A stretch of DNA of 64,000 nt, from positions 512,007 through 576,006 of the forward strand of contig NZ_FMAG01000002.1 in the NCBI RefSeq assembly GCF_900094585.1, in the 5' to 3' direction. Made by a program: the position numbers and the translations under genes. The notes under the pieces are model-generated. The model was not told the DNA's origin and made no database searches. It worked only from the letters and a program-made list of their open reading frames with translations. Of this stretch, positions 51,027 through 59,798 are shown piece by piece. How positions within the stretch are numbered: position 1 is the first letter of the stretch; every line of letters starts with the position of its first letter. This stretch comes from Martinezella multihospitum (lineage in GTDB: Bacteria; Pseudomonadota; Alphaproteobacteria; Rhizobiales; Rhizobiaceae).

Positions 51027-52025
51027 ATGCCCACATTGCTCACCCGCCGCCGCCTGTTGGCGGGCTCGGCGTTGCTTCTTCCCGCGCTGACACTCGGCCC
51101 AGATAGGCTTTTCGCGCAGGATAACACACCGCCGCAGACTCCGTCCGCAACGGACAATCCTGCAATGCCCGACGCCGGCGGCCAGAGCCCGCAAGGCGAC
51201 AGCGGAGCGCAGGACAATTCGCAACTTTCCGATGATGTCGACAAGCAGCTCGTCGATCTGGAAAAAAAGACCGGCGGTCGGCTTGGCGTCTCCGTGCTCG
51301 ACACCGAAACCAATATCTCCCTCGGTCATCGTGAGGAGGAGCGCTTCCCGCTCTGCAGCACCTACAAGGCGCTCGCCGCCGGCTTCGTGCTGGCGCGTGT
51401 CGACCAGGGTACTGAAAAGCTCGACCGTCGTATCACCTACGGCAAGGATAAGGTCGTCACCTATTCGCCGGAAACAGAAAAGCACGCCGACGGCGATGGC
51501 ATGACCATTGCCGAGCTCTGCGCAGCCGCGATCACGCTGAGCGACAATACGGCCGGCAATCTTCTGCTCGAAAGCTTCGGCGGGCCTGCCGCGTTGACCT
51601 CGTGGCTGCGCACGACGGGCGATACCGAAACCCGCCTCGACCGCAACGAGCCCGACGTCAATCAGGCCGTCAAGGACGACCCGCGCGACACCACGACGCC
51701 GGATGCGATGCTGGATACGATCGGACTTCTGACGCTCGGCAATACGCTGTCGGAAACATCGAGGGATCAGCTGGTCAACTGGCTGGTCGCCAACACCACG
51801 GGCAACAATCGACTGCGGGCTGGCCTGCCGAAAGAGTGGAAGGTCGGCGATAAGACCGGCACGGGCAATAATGGTTCCTATGCCGATATCGCCGTCATCT
51901 GGCCGCCGGAACGTGGTCCCGTTCTGGTCACGACCTTCGTTGCCGAGGCAACGGCGGCTGCAAAAGACGTGGAGGCCGTTTTTGCCGAGGTCAGCAAGAT
52001 CATCGTGGATATGGTCGGGCAATAG
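51027..52025 (+). CDS. bla: Class A beta-lactamase, Tat-exported
   Basis: A 332-residue serine beta-lactamase. The signal has a twin-arginine motif (LTRRRLLAGSALLLPALTLG). A 35-residue Pro/Gln/Asp-rich linker (31-65) precedes the enzyme. Active-site motifs are complete: Ser111-Thr-Tyr-Lys114 (STYK), SDN at 172-174, Glu208-Pro-Asp-Val-Asn212 (the E166/N170 equivalents) and KTG at 276-278. Cys110, just before the catalytic serine, is shared with carbapenemases such as KPC, but the partner cysteine after KTG is absent (KTGTGNNG). Expect ordinary chromosomal penicillinase or cephalosporinase activity; no ampR-like regulator is adjacent. Confidence 0.92.
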   Translation: MPTLLTRRRLLAGSALLLPALTLGPDRLFAQDNTPPQTPSATDNPAMPDAGGQSPQGDSGAQDNSQLSDDVDKQLVDLEKKTGGRLGVSVLDTETNISLGHREEERFPLCSTYKALAAGFVLARVDQGTEKLDRRITYGKDKVVTYSPETEKHADGDGMTIAELCAAAITLSDNTAGNLLLESFGGPAALTSWLRTTGDTETRLDRNEPDVNQAVKDDPRDTTTPDAMLDTIGLLTLGNTLSETSRDQLVNWLVANTTGNNRLRAGLPKEWKVGDKTGTGNNGSYADIAVIWPPERGPVLVTTFVAEATAAAKDVEAVFAEVSKIIVDMVGQ

Positions 52026-52046
52026 CGGAATAGAAGCAGTAAAAAC

Positions 52047-52088
52047 AAGACGATACGATCGTGACCTGAATCAGGATCGTATCGTCTT
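52047..52088. terminator. Bidirectional hairpin between bla and the Ser-rich gene
   Basis: The 14-nt arm AAGACGATACGATC (52047-52060) pairs exactly with GATCGTATCGTCTT (52075-52088); the loop contains CCTGA/TCAGG (52065-52075). A-run on the left (52041-52045) and T on the right allow use from both sides, between convergent genes. Confidence 0.75.
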
Positions 52089-52152
52089 CATGCAATCTGG
52101 TAATTTGCCCGTTGCGCATAACTACGCGGTAGCTTTGCGATAGCGTCGGACC

Positions 52153-52683
52153 TTAGACCATAGACAATGCCGAGGCTGCGCTGTCCGTTTCCTGATCGTT
52201 ATCACCATCGGCGTTGCCAGCGCCGAGCTTCTGCTTGATCTCATCGGCAATCTGGTCGTTGATCGCCTTCTGCTGATCGGCCGACAGAGACTTGAAAGAA
52301 TCTTCCGTCAGGCCATGCGCTTCCAGATATTGCGCCCGGATCTTCTGGGCAGGCGTCATATTTGCCCATTTGGCAAACTCGTCCAGAATATCCTGATCGG
52401 ACTGCGCGCTTGATGACGTCGTGCTGTTGGAAGCACTCGCGCCAGACTGATCGTCAGCGGAGCCCGATGTCGAAGACGAGGAATCACCGAACTGGCTGAG
52501 CCATAGGCCGGATGAAATGGAGGAGGGAACGCCGCTGGACGAGATGGAAGGCCCTTGCGAATCGTCCTGCTGGTCGCTGCTGTCGCCCGGCAACGAGAAG
52601 AGCGTGCTGTCGTCGCTGTCGCTGCTCTGCTGGCTGCGGATCGGCGTACTGAAATAGTTTTGGGTGCTGCTGTGCACTTTCAT
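52153..52683 (-). CDS. Serine-rich protein of unknown function
   Basis: A 176-residue protein. Residues 1-110 are low complexity, rich in Ser, Asp, Gln and Gly (for example SSDSDDSTLFSLPGDSSDQQDDS and SSSSTSGSADDQSG), without a signal peptide. The C-terminal part is a helical segment, EFAKWANMTPAQKIRAQYLEAHGLTEDSFKSLSADQQKAINDQIADEIKQKLG, a pattern I have seen at the ends of other alphaproteobacterial proteins of unknown function. The ATG at 52683 is eight bases after GGGAG; 52689 is too close to it. It starts 75 bp downstream of the selO stop on the same strand and may be co-transcribed with it. Confidence 0.65.
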   Translation of the reverse strand: MKVHSSTQNYFSTPIRSQQSSDSDDSTLFSLPGDSSDQQDDSQGPSISSSGVPSSISSGLWLSQFGDSSSSTSGSADDQSGASASNSTTSSSAQSDQDILDEFAKWANMTPAQKIRAQYLEAHGLTEDSFKSLSADQQKAINDQIADEIKQKLGAGNADGDNDQETDSAASALSMV

Positions 52684-52758
52684 CGTCATATCTCCCGGTG
52701 GGTGTTGCGGGGACGATGACTCTGCAAGCCTGTCTGGGGCTTGTCCGCTCAAGCTTCC

Positions 52759-54264
52759 TCAGGTGCCGCAGAAGGTCTGAAGCACCCGTTCTGCTGGCAA
52801 TGGCGGTTCCGCATAGGGCGCAAAGGCTGGCTGATCCTCGTATGGGGTCGAGAGCACCTTCAGCAACGCCTCGAACAGTGAGAAATCACCATCCTCGACC
52901 GCCGCCTCGATAGCCTGCTCGATTCGATGATTGCGGGGAATGAAGGCCGGATTGATCTTGCGCATCGCCGCCGCCCGTGCTGCCGGCGTCTGCGGATCGC
53001 GAGCGAGCCGCTGGCGCCAGCGTTCGAGCCAAGGTGCGGCTGATTGCGGATCGTTGAACGTAGCGGCAAAATCGGTCACGTCTTCATCTGCGGCGAGTGT
53101 CGCAAGCCGGCGGAAGGTGAGGGTGAAATCCGCGCCTTGCTGCTGCATCGTCGCCAACAGCGACTGGATCAGATCGAGGTCGCCGTCTTCCTCACTCGTA
53201 AGTCCAATCTTGGCACGCATGCCGCCAAGCCAATAGGATTGAAAACGCTCGCCATAGGCCTTGATGACGACATTTGCCATCTCGATCGCCGTATCGACGG
53301 AGGGGTCGATCAGTGGAATCAGCGTCTCGCCGAGGCGCGCCAGATTCCATTGGCCGATAGCTGGCTGGTTGGCATAGGCATAGCGGCCGTTGCGGTCGAT
53401 GGACGAGAAGACGGTCGCCGGATCATAGGCATCCATGAAGGCGCAGGGACCGAAATCGATCGTCTCGCCCGATACGGTCATATTGTCGGTGTTCATCACG
53501 CCATGGATGAAGCCGACATGCAGCCAACGGGCGATCAGCGCCGCCTGCCGATCCGCCACGGCTTCCAGCAGCGCGAGATAGGGGTTCTTACGGTCTCGGA
53601 TCTCGGGGTAGTGCCGGGCTATGACATAATCCGCCAGAGTCCGCACGCTCTCCGTATCGCCCCGCGCCGCAAAGAACTGGAAGGTGCCGACGCGGATATG
53701 GCTTGCCGCGACACGCGTAAACACGGCGCCCGGCTGTATTTCCTCGCGATAGACTGGCTCTCCCGTCGTCACGGCCGCAAGCGCCCGCGTCGTCGGGATG
53801 CCGAGTGCGTGCATCGCCTCGCTGACGATATATTCGCGCAGAACCGGGCCGAGTGCTGCGCGCCCATCACCGCGGCGGGAGAATGGCGTCGGTCCAGAAC
53901 CCTTGAGCTGGATGTCTCGGCGCTTGCCGCTGCGATCCTTCACCTCGCCGAGCAAGATCGCGCGTCCGTCGCCAAGCTGCGGCACGAAATTGCCGAACTG
54001 GTGCCCGGCATAGGCCATGGCGATCGGCCGCGATCCCGGCAACAGCTCGTTGCCGGAAAAGATCGCCGCTGCATTCTGCCGTAACGCATCCACGTCGAGC
54101 CCCAGTTCCCGCGCCAGCGCCTCGTTGAATTTGATGAGTATCGGTGCGGCAACGGACGTCGGCGCCTGATCCGCAAAAAACTGCGGCGGCAGGCGTGCGT
54201 AGCTGTTGTCGAAGGCGACCGTCGGCGCCCGAAGCGCGGTATCATCGTGAAGAGGAGAGCTCAT
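52759..54264 (-). CDS. selO: SelO/YdiU protein adenylyltransferase
   Basis: A 501-residue pseudokinase of the SelO family, which transfers AMP from ATP to Ser, Thr or Tyr of target proteins. Core motifs are MAYAGHQFGNFVPQLGDGRAILLGEV, DIQLKGSGPTPFSRRGDGRAALGPVLREYIVSEAMHALGIPTTRAL, WLHVGFIHGVMNTDNM and TIDFGPCAFMD, all typical of YdiU. The C terminus ends in TFCGT, with the cysteine found in SelO tails (selenocysteine in animals). In bacteria SelO AMPylates redox proteins under stress. Confidence 0.93.
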   Translation of the reverse strand: MSSPLHDDTALRAPTVAFDNSYARLPPQFFADQAPTSVAAPILIKFNEALARELGLDVDALRQNAAAIFSGNELLPGSRPIAMAYAGHQFGNFVPQLGDGRAILLGEVKDRSGKRRDIQLKGSGPTPFSRRGDGRAALGPVLREYIVSEAMHALGIPTTRALAAVTTGEPVYREEIQPGAVFTRVAASHIRVGTFQFFAARGDTESVRTLADYVIARHYPEIRDRKNPYLALLEAVADRQAALIARWLHVGFIHGVMNTDNMTVSGETIDFGPCAFMDAYDPATVFSSIDRNGRYAYANQPAIGQWNLARLGETLIPLIDPSVDTAIEMANVVIKAYGERFQSYWLGGMRAKIGLTSEEDGDLDLIQSLLATMQQQGADFTLTFRRLATLAADEDVTDFAATFNDPQSAAPWLERWRQRLARDPQTPAARAAAMRKINPAFIPRNHRIEQAIEAAVEDGDFSLFEALLKVLSTPYEDQPAFAPYAEPPLPAERVLQTFCGT

Positions 54265-54359
54265 GCTCCTAAGGTAGGGCCGGCAGGGAGGCGGCGCAAG
54301 GTGCTTGCCCCGGGTGGGAAATCATCCTACTTTATCCTACCGGATATGAGGAATTTGCG

Positions 54360-54620
54360 ATGAACGAGAAACTGAGCATTTCGCTCCCCAGTGAAATGGT
54401 GGCTGCGATCAAGGCTCGCGTCGATGCGGGCAGCTATGCCTCCGCGAGCGAAGTGTTGCGCGCCGCCGTGAGGGTTTGGCTGCGGGAAGAAGAGGAATAT
54501 CAGCAGCGGATCGCAGCGATCAGACAGAAAGTGAAAATATCGCTTGATGATCCTAGGCCGGATCTGAGCATGGAGGATGTTGATAACTGGATCGAGACGC
54601 TGGCTGCGGAAAAACAGTAA
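54360..54620 (+). CDS. parD: ParD-type antitoxin
   Basis: An 86-residue ribbon-helix-helix antitoxin: EKLSISLPSEMVAAIKARVDAGSYASASEVLRAAVRVWLREE is the ParD/CopG DNA-binding fold; the acidic C-terminal part (LSMEDVDNWIETLAAEK) should wrap the toxin. It is followed four bases later by a ParE-type toxin. The pair's sequence is visibly more AT-rich than its neighbours, suggesting separate arrival. Expected to autorepress its promoter in 54265-54359. Confidence 0.9.
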   Translation: MNEKLSISLPSEMVAAIKARVDAGSYASASEVLRAAVRVWLREEEEYQQRIAAIRQKVKISLDDPRPDLSMEDVDNWIETLAAEKQ

Positions 54621-54624
54621 CCGC

Positions 54625-54936
54625 ATGAAACGATACTCTGTCGTATTTCGCGAAACGGCTAAAGGCGATCTTCAGTCGATATTCAGCTACGTGCTGGACC
54701 AAAGCAAAAGCAGAGATACAGCGCTCGCCTATATCAGGCGCATCCGGAATAAATGCGCAAAAATCGGCGATGTGCCTCTCGGCGGCGTTGCTCGCCCTGA
54801 TCTTGGCGCTGGAATAAGGATGGCCGTCTTCGAGCGGAGCGTCGTCATTCTCTATGTTATCGAAGAGGAACGTGTGCGCGTCACCAACATCTTCTTCGGA
54901 AGCAGAGATTACGCAGCCCTCGTGACGCGTCCTTAG
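54625..54936 (+). CDS. parE: ParE/RelE-superfamily toxin
   Basis: A 103-residue toxin of the ParE/RelE fold: YSVVFRETAKGDLQSIFSYVLDQSKSRDTALAYIRRIRNKCAKIGDVPLGGVARPDLGAGIRMAVFERSVVILYVIEEERVRVTNIFFGSRDYAAL. The G-I-R-M...V-I-L-Y-V-I-E stretch is the ParE beta-sheet; ParE members inhibit DNA gyrase. The start at 54625 follows the parD stop (54618-54620) by four bases. The 3' end overlaps the convergent DUF1697 gene by four bases. Confidence 0.88.
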   Translation: MKRYSVVFRETAKGDLQSIFSYVLDQSKSRDTALAYIRRIRNKCAKIGDVPLGGVARPDLGAGIRMAVFERSVVILYVIEEERVRVTNIFFGSRDYAALVTRP

Positions 54937-55454
54937 TCGCTTTCCAGCTCCCGCGCCATCTCCGCAAGCTTGCGCACCGTGTTGAGATTTCTCGATGTTC
55001 CCGCTTTCAGCGCTGGCAGTTTGAGCTTCGAGCGCCCCGAGCCATCGGGATAATGCACATAGATCTCCCTACCGGCGATATGCACCTCTTCGCCACTGGG
55101 CGCGACGAGCTTCTCCAGCGCATCCTTCGGTGCTGCCTCTTGCAGGAAGGTCACAAGCAGATAGTTCGGCTTGGCGTGCGGAAAGGGCGAATTTTCGGCC
55201 ACCCTTTCCAGAGCCTGACGGCTGCGCAGGATCACGCCGGGGGATTTGCCCATCTTGGCGGCCAGCGCTTCTTCCAGTCGAGCCTGCACCGTCGCTTCAT
55301 CCGCTTCGGCGCGGAAGACTACATTGCCGCTCTGGATGTAGGTGCGCACGTCCGTGAAGCCGATTGCCTCGCAGAGTGCCTTGAGATCGGCCATGGGTAG
55401 CAGGCCGGTGCCGCCGACATTGACGGCACGCAGCAGGGCGATGAAGACGGTCAT
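54933..55454 (-). CDS. DUF1697 family protein
   Basis: A 173-residue protein with the DUF1697 pattern: FIALLRAVNVGGTGLLPMADLKALCEAIGFTDVRTYIQSGNVVFRAEAD, then a helix-rich linker and IYVHYPDGSGRSKL...TSRNLNTVRKLAEMA. This family is of unknown function and widespread. The last residues are encoded by sequence that overlaps parE. It is 21 bp downstream of the oligopeptidase B gene on the same strand, so the two may share a transcript. Confidence 0.85.
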   Translation of the reverse strand: MTVFIALLRAVNVGGTGLLPMADLKALCEAIGFTDVRTYIQSGNVVFRAEADEATVQARLEEALAAKMGKSPGVILRSRQALERVAENSPFPHAKPNYLLVTFLQEAAPKDALEKLVAPSGEEVHIAGREIYVHYPDGSGRSKLKLPALKAGTSRNLNTVRKLAEMARELESD

Positions 55455-55475
55455 GATTTCCTCCCGCCGTTCGGC

Positions 55476-57569
55476 TTACATCCTGCCGGCAACCTTGACG
55501 GCGAAGGAATATTCGAACGCCACTTCCTCAAGACGCTGGAAGCGGCCGGAAGCGCCGCCATGGCCGGCATCCATATTGGTCTTCAGAAGGATGGGCGCTT
55601 CACTCGTCGTCTTGTCACGCAGCCTGGCGACCCACTTTGCCGGCTCCCAATAGGTGACGCGCGGGTCGGTGAGGCCGCCGAGCGCAAGGATCGGCGGGTA
55701 GGGCTTCTCGCCGACATTGTCGTAGGGGCTATAGGCAGCGATCTGTTCGTACTCTTCCTTGCTCTCGATCGGATTGCCCCATTCCGGCCATTCCGGCGGC
55801 GTCAGCGGCAGGGTGTCGTCGAGCATGGTGTTGAGCACGTCGACGAAGGGCACGGCGGCAATGATGCCAGCGAATTTCTCGGGCGCCATGTTGGCGACGG
55901 CGCCCATCAGCATGCCGCCGGCTGAGCCGCCCTCGGCGATGATCTTCGCGTAGGAGGTGAACTTCTCTTGATTCAAATAGTCGGCAGCCGAGATGAAGTC
56001 CTTGAACGTATTGGTCTTCTTTTCCATCTTGCCGTCTTCGTACCAGGCAAAGCCCTTGTCCTTGCCGCCGCGGATATGGGCGATGGCGTAGACGAAGCCG
56101 CGATCGGCAAGCGACAAGCAATTGGTGTTGAAGCCGGCCGGGATGGTGACGCCATAGGCGCCGTAGCCATAGAGCAGGCAGGGTGCGGAGCCGTCGAGAG
56201 GCGTGTCCTTGCGATAAAGCAGCGTCACCGGCACTTTCTCGCCGTCCCAGGCCGGCGCGAAGACGCGGCGGGTAATGTAGTCGTCTGGATTGTGGCCAGA
56301 CGGCACTTCCTGCGTTTTCAATAGGGTGCGCTCGCGCGTCACCATGTTGTAGTCGTAGAGCTGGCTCGGCGTCGTCATCGAGGAGTAGGAGAAGCGGATG
56401 ACATCCGTGTCGTATTCCGCCGCACCCTGCAGGCCGAGCGCATACGCCTCCTCCTCGAAGGCGATCGCATGCTCCTCGCCACTGCGGCGGTCGCGGATGA
56501 TGATGCGAGGCAGGCCATCCTTGCGCTCCAGCCAGAGGAGATGGCGGGCATAGGCAAGGTGGCTGAGGATCAGCGTGCCCGGCTTGTGAGGTACGACCTC
56601 TCGCCAGTTCTCCTTGCCCGGCTCCTTCACCGGCGCCTCCATGATCTTGAAATCCTTGGCGTCGCCGTCATTGGTGAGGATGTAGAAGACGTCGCCGCCC
56701 TCGGTGATCTCATACTCGATCTCCGTTTCGCGCTCGGCCACGATCTTGGGCTCGGCGGTGAGATCCGAGGTCGGGATGATGCGATATTCGCTGGTCTCGT
56801 GATCGTGGATATCGATGAAGATATAATCGTCCAGCAGCGAGCCGCCGACGCCCATGAAGAAGCCCGGATCCTCCTCCTCATAGACAAGCCGGTCGTCCGA
56901 TTGCGGCGTGCCGATGATGTGATGGAAGATCTGCGAGGGGCGATGGTTCTCGTCCTGCAGCGTGTAGAAGAAGCTCTTGCCATCAGGCGCCCAGACGGCA
57001 TCGCCGCCGGTATTCTCGATCACGTCGGGCAGATCTTCTCCTGTCTCGAAGTTGCGGATCTTAAGCGTGAAATATTCCGAGCCCTTGTCGTCGTAGCCCC
57101 AGATGCCATGGCTGTGATCGGAGGAATGGTCGAGACCCGACAGACGGAAATAGGACTTGCCCTCGTTTTCCTTGTCGCCGTTCAAAAGCAGCTTGCGTTC
57201 GCCGCCGTTGCGCGGCTCGCGGAAGAAGTGGGGCTGCTCGCCGCCGGTGATGAAGAGCGTGCCGTAGGCGTATGGGCCATCCTTCATCGGTATCGAGCTG
57301 TCGTCTTCCTTGATACGACCTTTCATCTCGCCGAAGAGAACCTTCTGCAGCTCTTTCGTGTCCGCCATTGCGGCGTTCATGTAGACGTTCTCGGCTTCCA
57401 GATGCGACCGGATTTCCGGCGCCAGGATCGATGGGTCCTTGAACATCGCCTGCCAGTTGTCGGCCCGCAGCCAGGCGTAGTCGTCGGTGCGGGTAATGCC
57501 GTGGCGTGTATCCGTGAGCGGCTTTTTCGGGGCGGCGGGCGGGGTAGGGAGATTCTTGAAAACTGACAC
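55476..57569 (-). CDS. ptrB: Oligopeptidase B (S9A serine peptidase)
   Basis: A 697-residue prolyl-oligopeptidase-family enzyme cleaving after basic residues in short peptides. An N-terminal seven-bladed propeller (about 70-420) is followed by the alpha/beta hydrolase domain. Catalytic Ser549 is in GGSAGG, Asp635 in TDPRV, His670 in AGHGG; this spacing fits oligopeptidase B. The conserved RGG-x-G (IRGGKDKGFAWYEDGK) is present. I place the start at the GTG at 57569 (SVFKNLPTPPAAPKKP), the family's usual N terminus; the longer in-frame reading is probably untranslated. It is cytosolic, without signal peptide. Confidence 0.9.
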   Translation of the reverse strand: MSVFKNLPTPPAAPKKPLTDTRHGITRTDDYAWLRADNWQAMFKDPSILAPEIRSHLEAENVYMNAAMADTKELQKVLFGEMKGRIKEDDSSIPMKDGPYAYGTLFITGGEQPHFFREPRNGGERKLLLNGDKENEGKSYFRLSGLDHSSDHSHGIWGYDDKGSEYFTLKIRNFETGEDLPDVIENTGGDAVWAPDGKSFFYTLQDENHRPSQIFHHIIGTPQSDDRLVYEEEDPGFFMGVGGSLLDDYIFIDIHDHETSEYRIIPTSDLTAEPKIVAERETEIEYEITEGGDVFYILTNDGDAKDFKIMEAPVKEPGKENWREVVPHKPGTLILSHLAYARHLLWLERKDGLPRIIIRDRRSGEEHAIAFEEEAYALGLQGAAEYDTDVIRFSYSSMTTPSQLYDYNMVTRERTLLKTQEVPSGHNPDDYITRRVFAPAWDGEKVPVTLLYRKDTPLDGSAPCLLYGYGAYGVTIPAGFNTNCLSLADRGFVYAIAHIRGGKDKGFAWYEDGKMEKKTNTFKDFISAADYLNQEKFTSYAKIIAEGGSAGGMLMGAVANMAPEKFAGIIAAVPFVDVLNTMLDDTLPLTPPEWPEWGNPIESKEEYEQIAAYSPYDNVGEKPYPPILALGGLTDPRVTYWEPAKWVARLRDKTTSEAPILLKTNMDAGHGGASGRFQRLEEVAFEYSFAVKVAGRM

Positions 57570-57856
57570 GAGGAACGCTTTCTCTGGTGTGAAAGTCGGA
57601 TGTGAAGTGAAGAGAGAAATAGAGGGCAGCGACGTGAGGTTCAAGCGGCAAGTCCGTTCCTCAAGCTTCATGCAAGCAGCCGATATTAGTCTCGCTAGAA
57701 CAGGCAGCTTGCGGAAGGCCGCATTAGAGGGCTGCCTTGATGAGACCACATTCTTTACCGAAGTCGGCATACAGTGCGTCGACACGAAGGCGGTCAAGGC
57801 CTTCCCTGATGGAGCGAACGCACTCAAATCCAAAACAATGCAAGGGACCGGTCTTC

Positions 57857-58246
57857 ATGCTGAAACTCTTCGCCATCCTGATTCCATTGGCTTGCGTCGC
57901 CACCTCTGCTTTCGCCGTCGATCCGGCCATGAAGAAGCAGTTGGAGAAACTCGATCCGTCGGAGCGGATGGAGCAGGCGTGTGACGCGGAGGCCATGAAG
58001 CGCATCGGCACGGACAAGACGGGTTTCAAACCGGACAAGGTGATTGCCTATACATTCGGCGATCCCGCCATGAACCCGGATTCGATGGATGCGCCCGGCG
58101 CGGTCTTCCGCAGCAAGGGCGACTGGTATCATCTCTCCTACACCTGCGTGACCGGGCCGCAGCATATCCACGTGCGGGATCTGAGCTATCAGATCGGCGA
58201 CAAGGTGCCGCGCGATGCCTGGCAGGAACATTATCTCTACGACTGA
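57857..58246 (+). CDS. DUF930 domain exported protein
   Basis: A 129-residue protein with a Sec signal (MLKLFAILIPLACVATSAFAVD) and the DUF930 core: MKKQLEKLDPSERMEQACDAEAMKRIGTDKTGFKPDKVIAYTFGDP...GAVFRSKGDWYHLSYTCVTGPQHIHVRDLSYQIGDKVPRDAWQEHYLYD. Two cysteines (about 41 and 96 of the precursor) may form a disulphide in the periplasm. Function unknown; the family is mostly rhizobial. The ATG at 57857 follows AAGGGA by nine bases. Divergent from ptrB with a 287-bp spacer (57570-57856) in which I see no gene. Confidence 0.83.
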   Translation: MLKLFAILIPLACVATSAFAVDPAMKKQLEKLDPSERMEQACDAEAMKRIGTDKTGFKPDKVIAYTFGDPAMNPDSMDAPGAVFRSKGDWYHLSYTCVTGPQHIHVRDLSYQIGDKVPRDAWQEHYLYD

Positions 58247-58289
58247 GCGATCCGGGTTGTCCGAGTTGCCTATACCGGGGCCTTGGGAC

Positions 58290-58622
58290 CTATCGTCGTT
58301 TCAGCGATTCCACACGCGTCAGCTCCGAGAGGATGTGATCCTGCACATCCGAGGGCTGGCGGCAGACAGCATCGGTCAGGTCGCGCAATGTCGCCCTGAG
58401 GCTGTGAAGCTGATCCACCAGGTCCATGACCACATCGACGCCTGGCTCATTCACGCCCATCGTGCTGCTGAGATCGAGGATGAGCCGGCCGCGCGCAATG
58501 TCGGCGTCACGGAAGTTGCGGCCTTGATCGGTGACTTCGGGCACAACCCAGCCCTGGGATATCCAGACTTCCAGCACTGTGGTTTCGATCCGGAGGTGCA
58601 GTCGAAACTCGCTCTCGTTCAT
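58290..58622 (-). CDS. cbpM: Chaperone modulator CbpM
   Basis: A 110-residue MerR-like small protein: EFRLHLRIETTVLEVWISQGWVVPEVTDQGRNFRDADIARGRLILDLSSTMGVNEPGVDVVMDLVDQLHSLRATLRDL. CbpM proteins bind the J domain of CbpA and inhibit it; the helical form fits. It lies three bases downstream of cbpA on the same strand, the usual order, so the identification rests on both pattern and neighbour. Confidence 0.85.
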   Translation of the reverse strand: MNESEFRLHLRIETTVLEVWISQGWVVPEVTDQGRNFRDADIARGRLILDLSSTMGVNEPGVDVVMDLVDQLHSLRATLRDLTDAVCRQPSDVQDHILSELTRVESLKRR

Positions 58623-58625
58623 CGC

Positions 58626-59537
58626 TTATCCTCCCATCGTCTTTCTGGGATCCTGTGCCTTGCCCGCCTCCCAATCGGAAACGAAGCGCGTCAGCTCAGG
58701 ATCCGGCGTATCCGGCAGGACGATCTTCAGCGAGACATAGGCATCGCCATTGTCCTTACCACGCACGGGGGCACCCTTGCCCTTCAGGCGCAGCACCTTA
58801 CCCGTATTGGAGTTCGGCGGCAGCGTGACGGTGACTGCGCCGGAAGGTGTGGGAACCCGGATCTTGCCGCCGAGCACAGCTTCGGCCAGCGAGATCGGCA
58901 CTTCCAACCGGATATCGTCGCCATCGCGTGTGTAGAAACGGTGCGGCCGGACATGCACCGCGATCAGCGCGTCTCCGGGTTTCCCGCCGTTGAAGCCGGG
59001 ATCGCCCTTACCTTTCAGACGCAGCGTCTGCCCGTCGCGCGTTCCTGGTGGAATCTGGACGTCGAGCGCCGGCCCCTCGGGCAGGCTGATCTGCTTCTTC
59101 GCGCCATTGATGGCGTCCAGAAAGTCGACCTCCATCGTATAGTGACGGTCTTGACCCTGCATCTGGGATTGGCCTCGGCTGCGACGCGAGAAGAAGCTGG
59201 AAAATATATCGTCGGCATCGCCGAAATCGGCAAAGCCGCCCGTATTCTGATAGGGGCCGCGCTGGCCTTCCTGGGCAGCATAATCGCGGTAGTAATTGCG
59301 CGGCGCCTGTTCCGCACCGCTGCTGTCGATCTCGCCGCGATCGAACCGTCCGCGCTTCTCCTCGTCGCCGAGAATGCCGTAGGCGGCCGAGACTTCCTTG
59401 AACTTGTCCTCGGCCTGCTTGTCACCCGGGTTGAGATCGGGGTGCAGCCTCTTGGCAAGCTTGCGATAGGCGCTTTGAATATCCTTTTGCGGGGCGTCCC
59501 GCTTTACGCCCAAAATTTCATAGGGATCGCGACTCAT
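58626..59537 (-). CDS. cbpA: DnaJ-like co-chaperone CbpA
   Basis: A 303-residue class II J protein. The J domain (residues 4-68, DPYEILGVKRDAPQKDIQSAYRKLAKRLHPD) has the HPD motif at 32-34 that activates DnaK. A Gly/Phe-type linker (GRFDRGEIDSSGAEQ...FADFGDADDIFSSFF) precedes two C-terminal peptide-binding domains (MEVDFLDAINGAKKQISLPEGPALDVQIPPGTRDGQTLRLKGKG and IRLEVPISLAEAVLGGKIRVPTPSG). There is no zinc-finger, so it is CbpA rather than DnaJ. Expressed with its modulator CbpM. Confidence 0.93.
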   Translation of the reverse strand: MSRDPYEILGVKRDAPQKDIQSAYRKLAKRLHPDLNPGDKQAEDKFKEVSAAYGILGDEEKRGRFDRGEIDSSGAEQAPRNYYRDYAAQEGQRGPYQNTGGFADFGDADDIFSSFFSRRSRGQSQMQGQDRHYTMEVDFLDAINGAKKQISLPEGPALDVQIPPGTRDGQTLRLKGKGDPGFNGGKPGDALIAVHVRPHRFYTRDGDDIRLEVPISLAEAVLGGKIRVPTPSGAVTVTLPPNSNTGKVLRLKGKGAPVRGKDNGDAYVSLKIVLPDTPDPELTRFVSDWEAGKAQDPRKTMGG

Positions 59538-59798
59538 ACATGTCTCTCTTTGGGAGCACGGAAAGATACGCAGATAGTGCTAGGATAGGCTCATATCAAT
59601 CGTATCATAGACGCGGTCAGGTTGAAGCCTGCACTTTGCAGCTTTCATCTCTGCCGCCGTTATGATGTGAAATGGGCGCTGTTGCCGCCGCTTTGCCATA
59701 TTTCCGGCGTCTTGCCGGATAATGGCGAGCAGTGTGGTTGGGCCAGCGATCGCGTGCCCGCCGAATTTTGTTTGCCTGATCCACCCGGTGGCCGTCCG

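Noticed and set aside
51027..52025. The beta-lactamase as a KPC-like carbapenemase
   Set aside because: It has the cysteine before the active serine but lacks the second cysteine after KTG that defines that disulphide, so this label is not supported.
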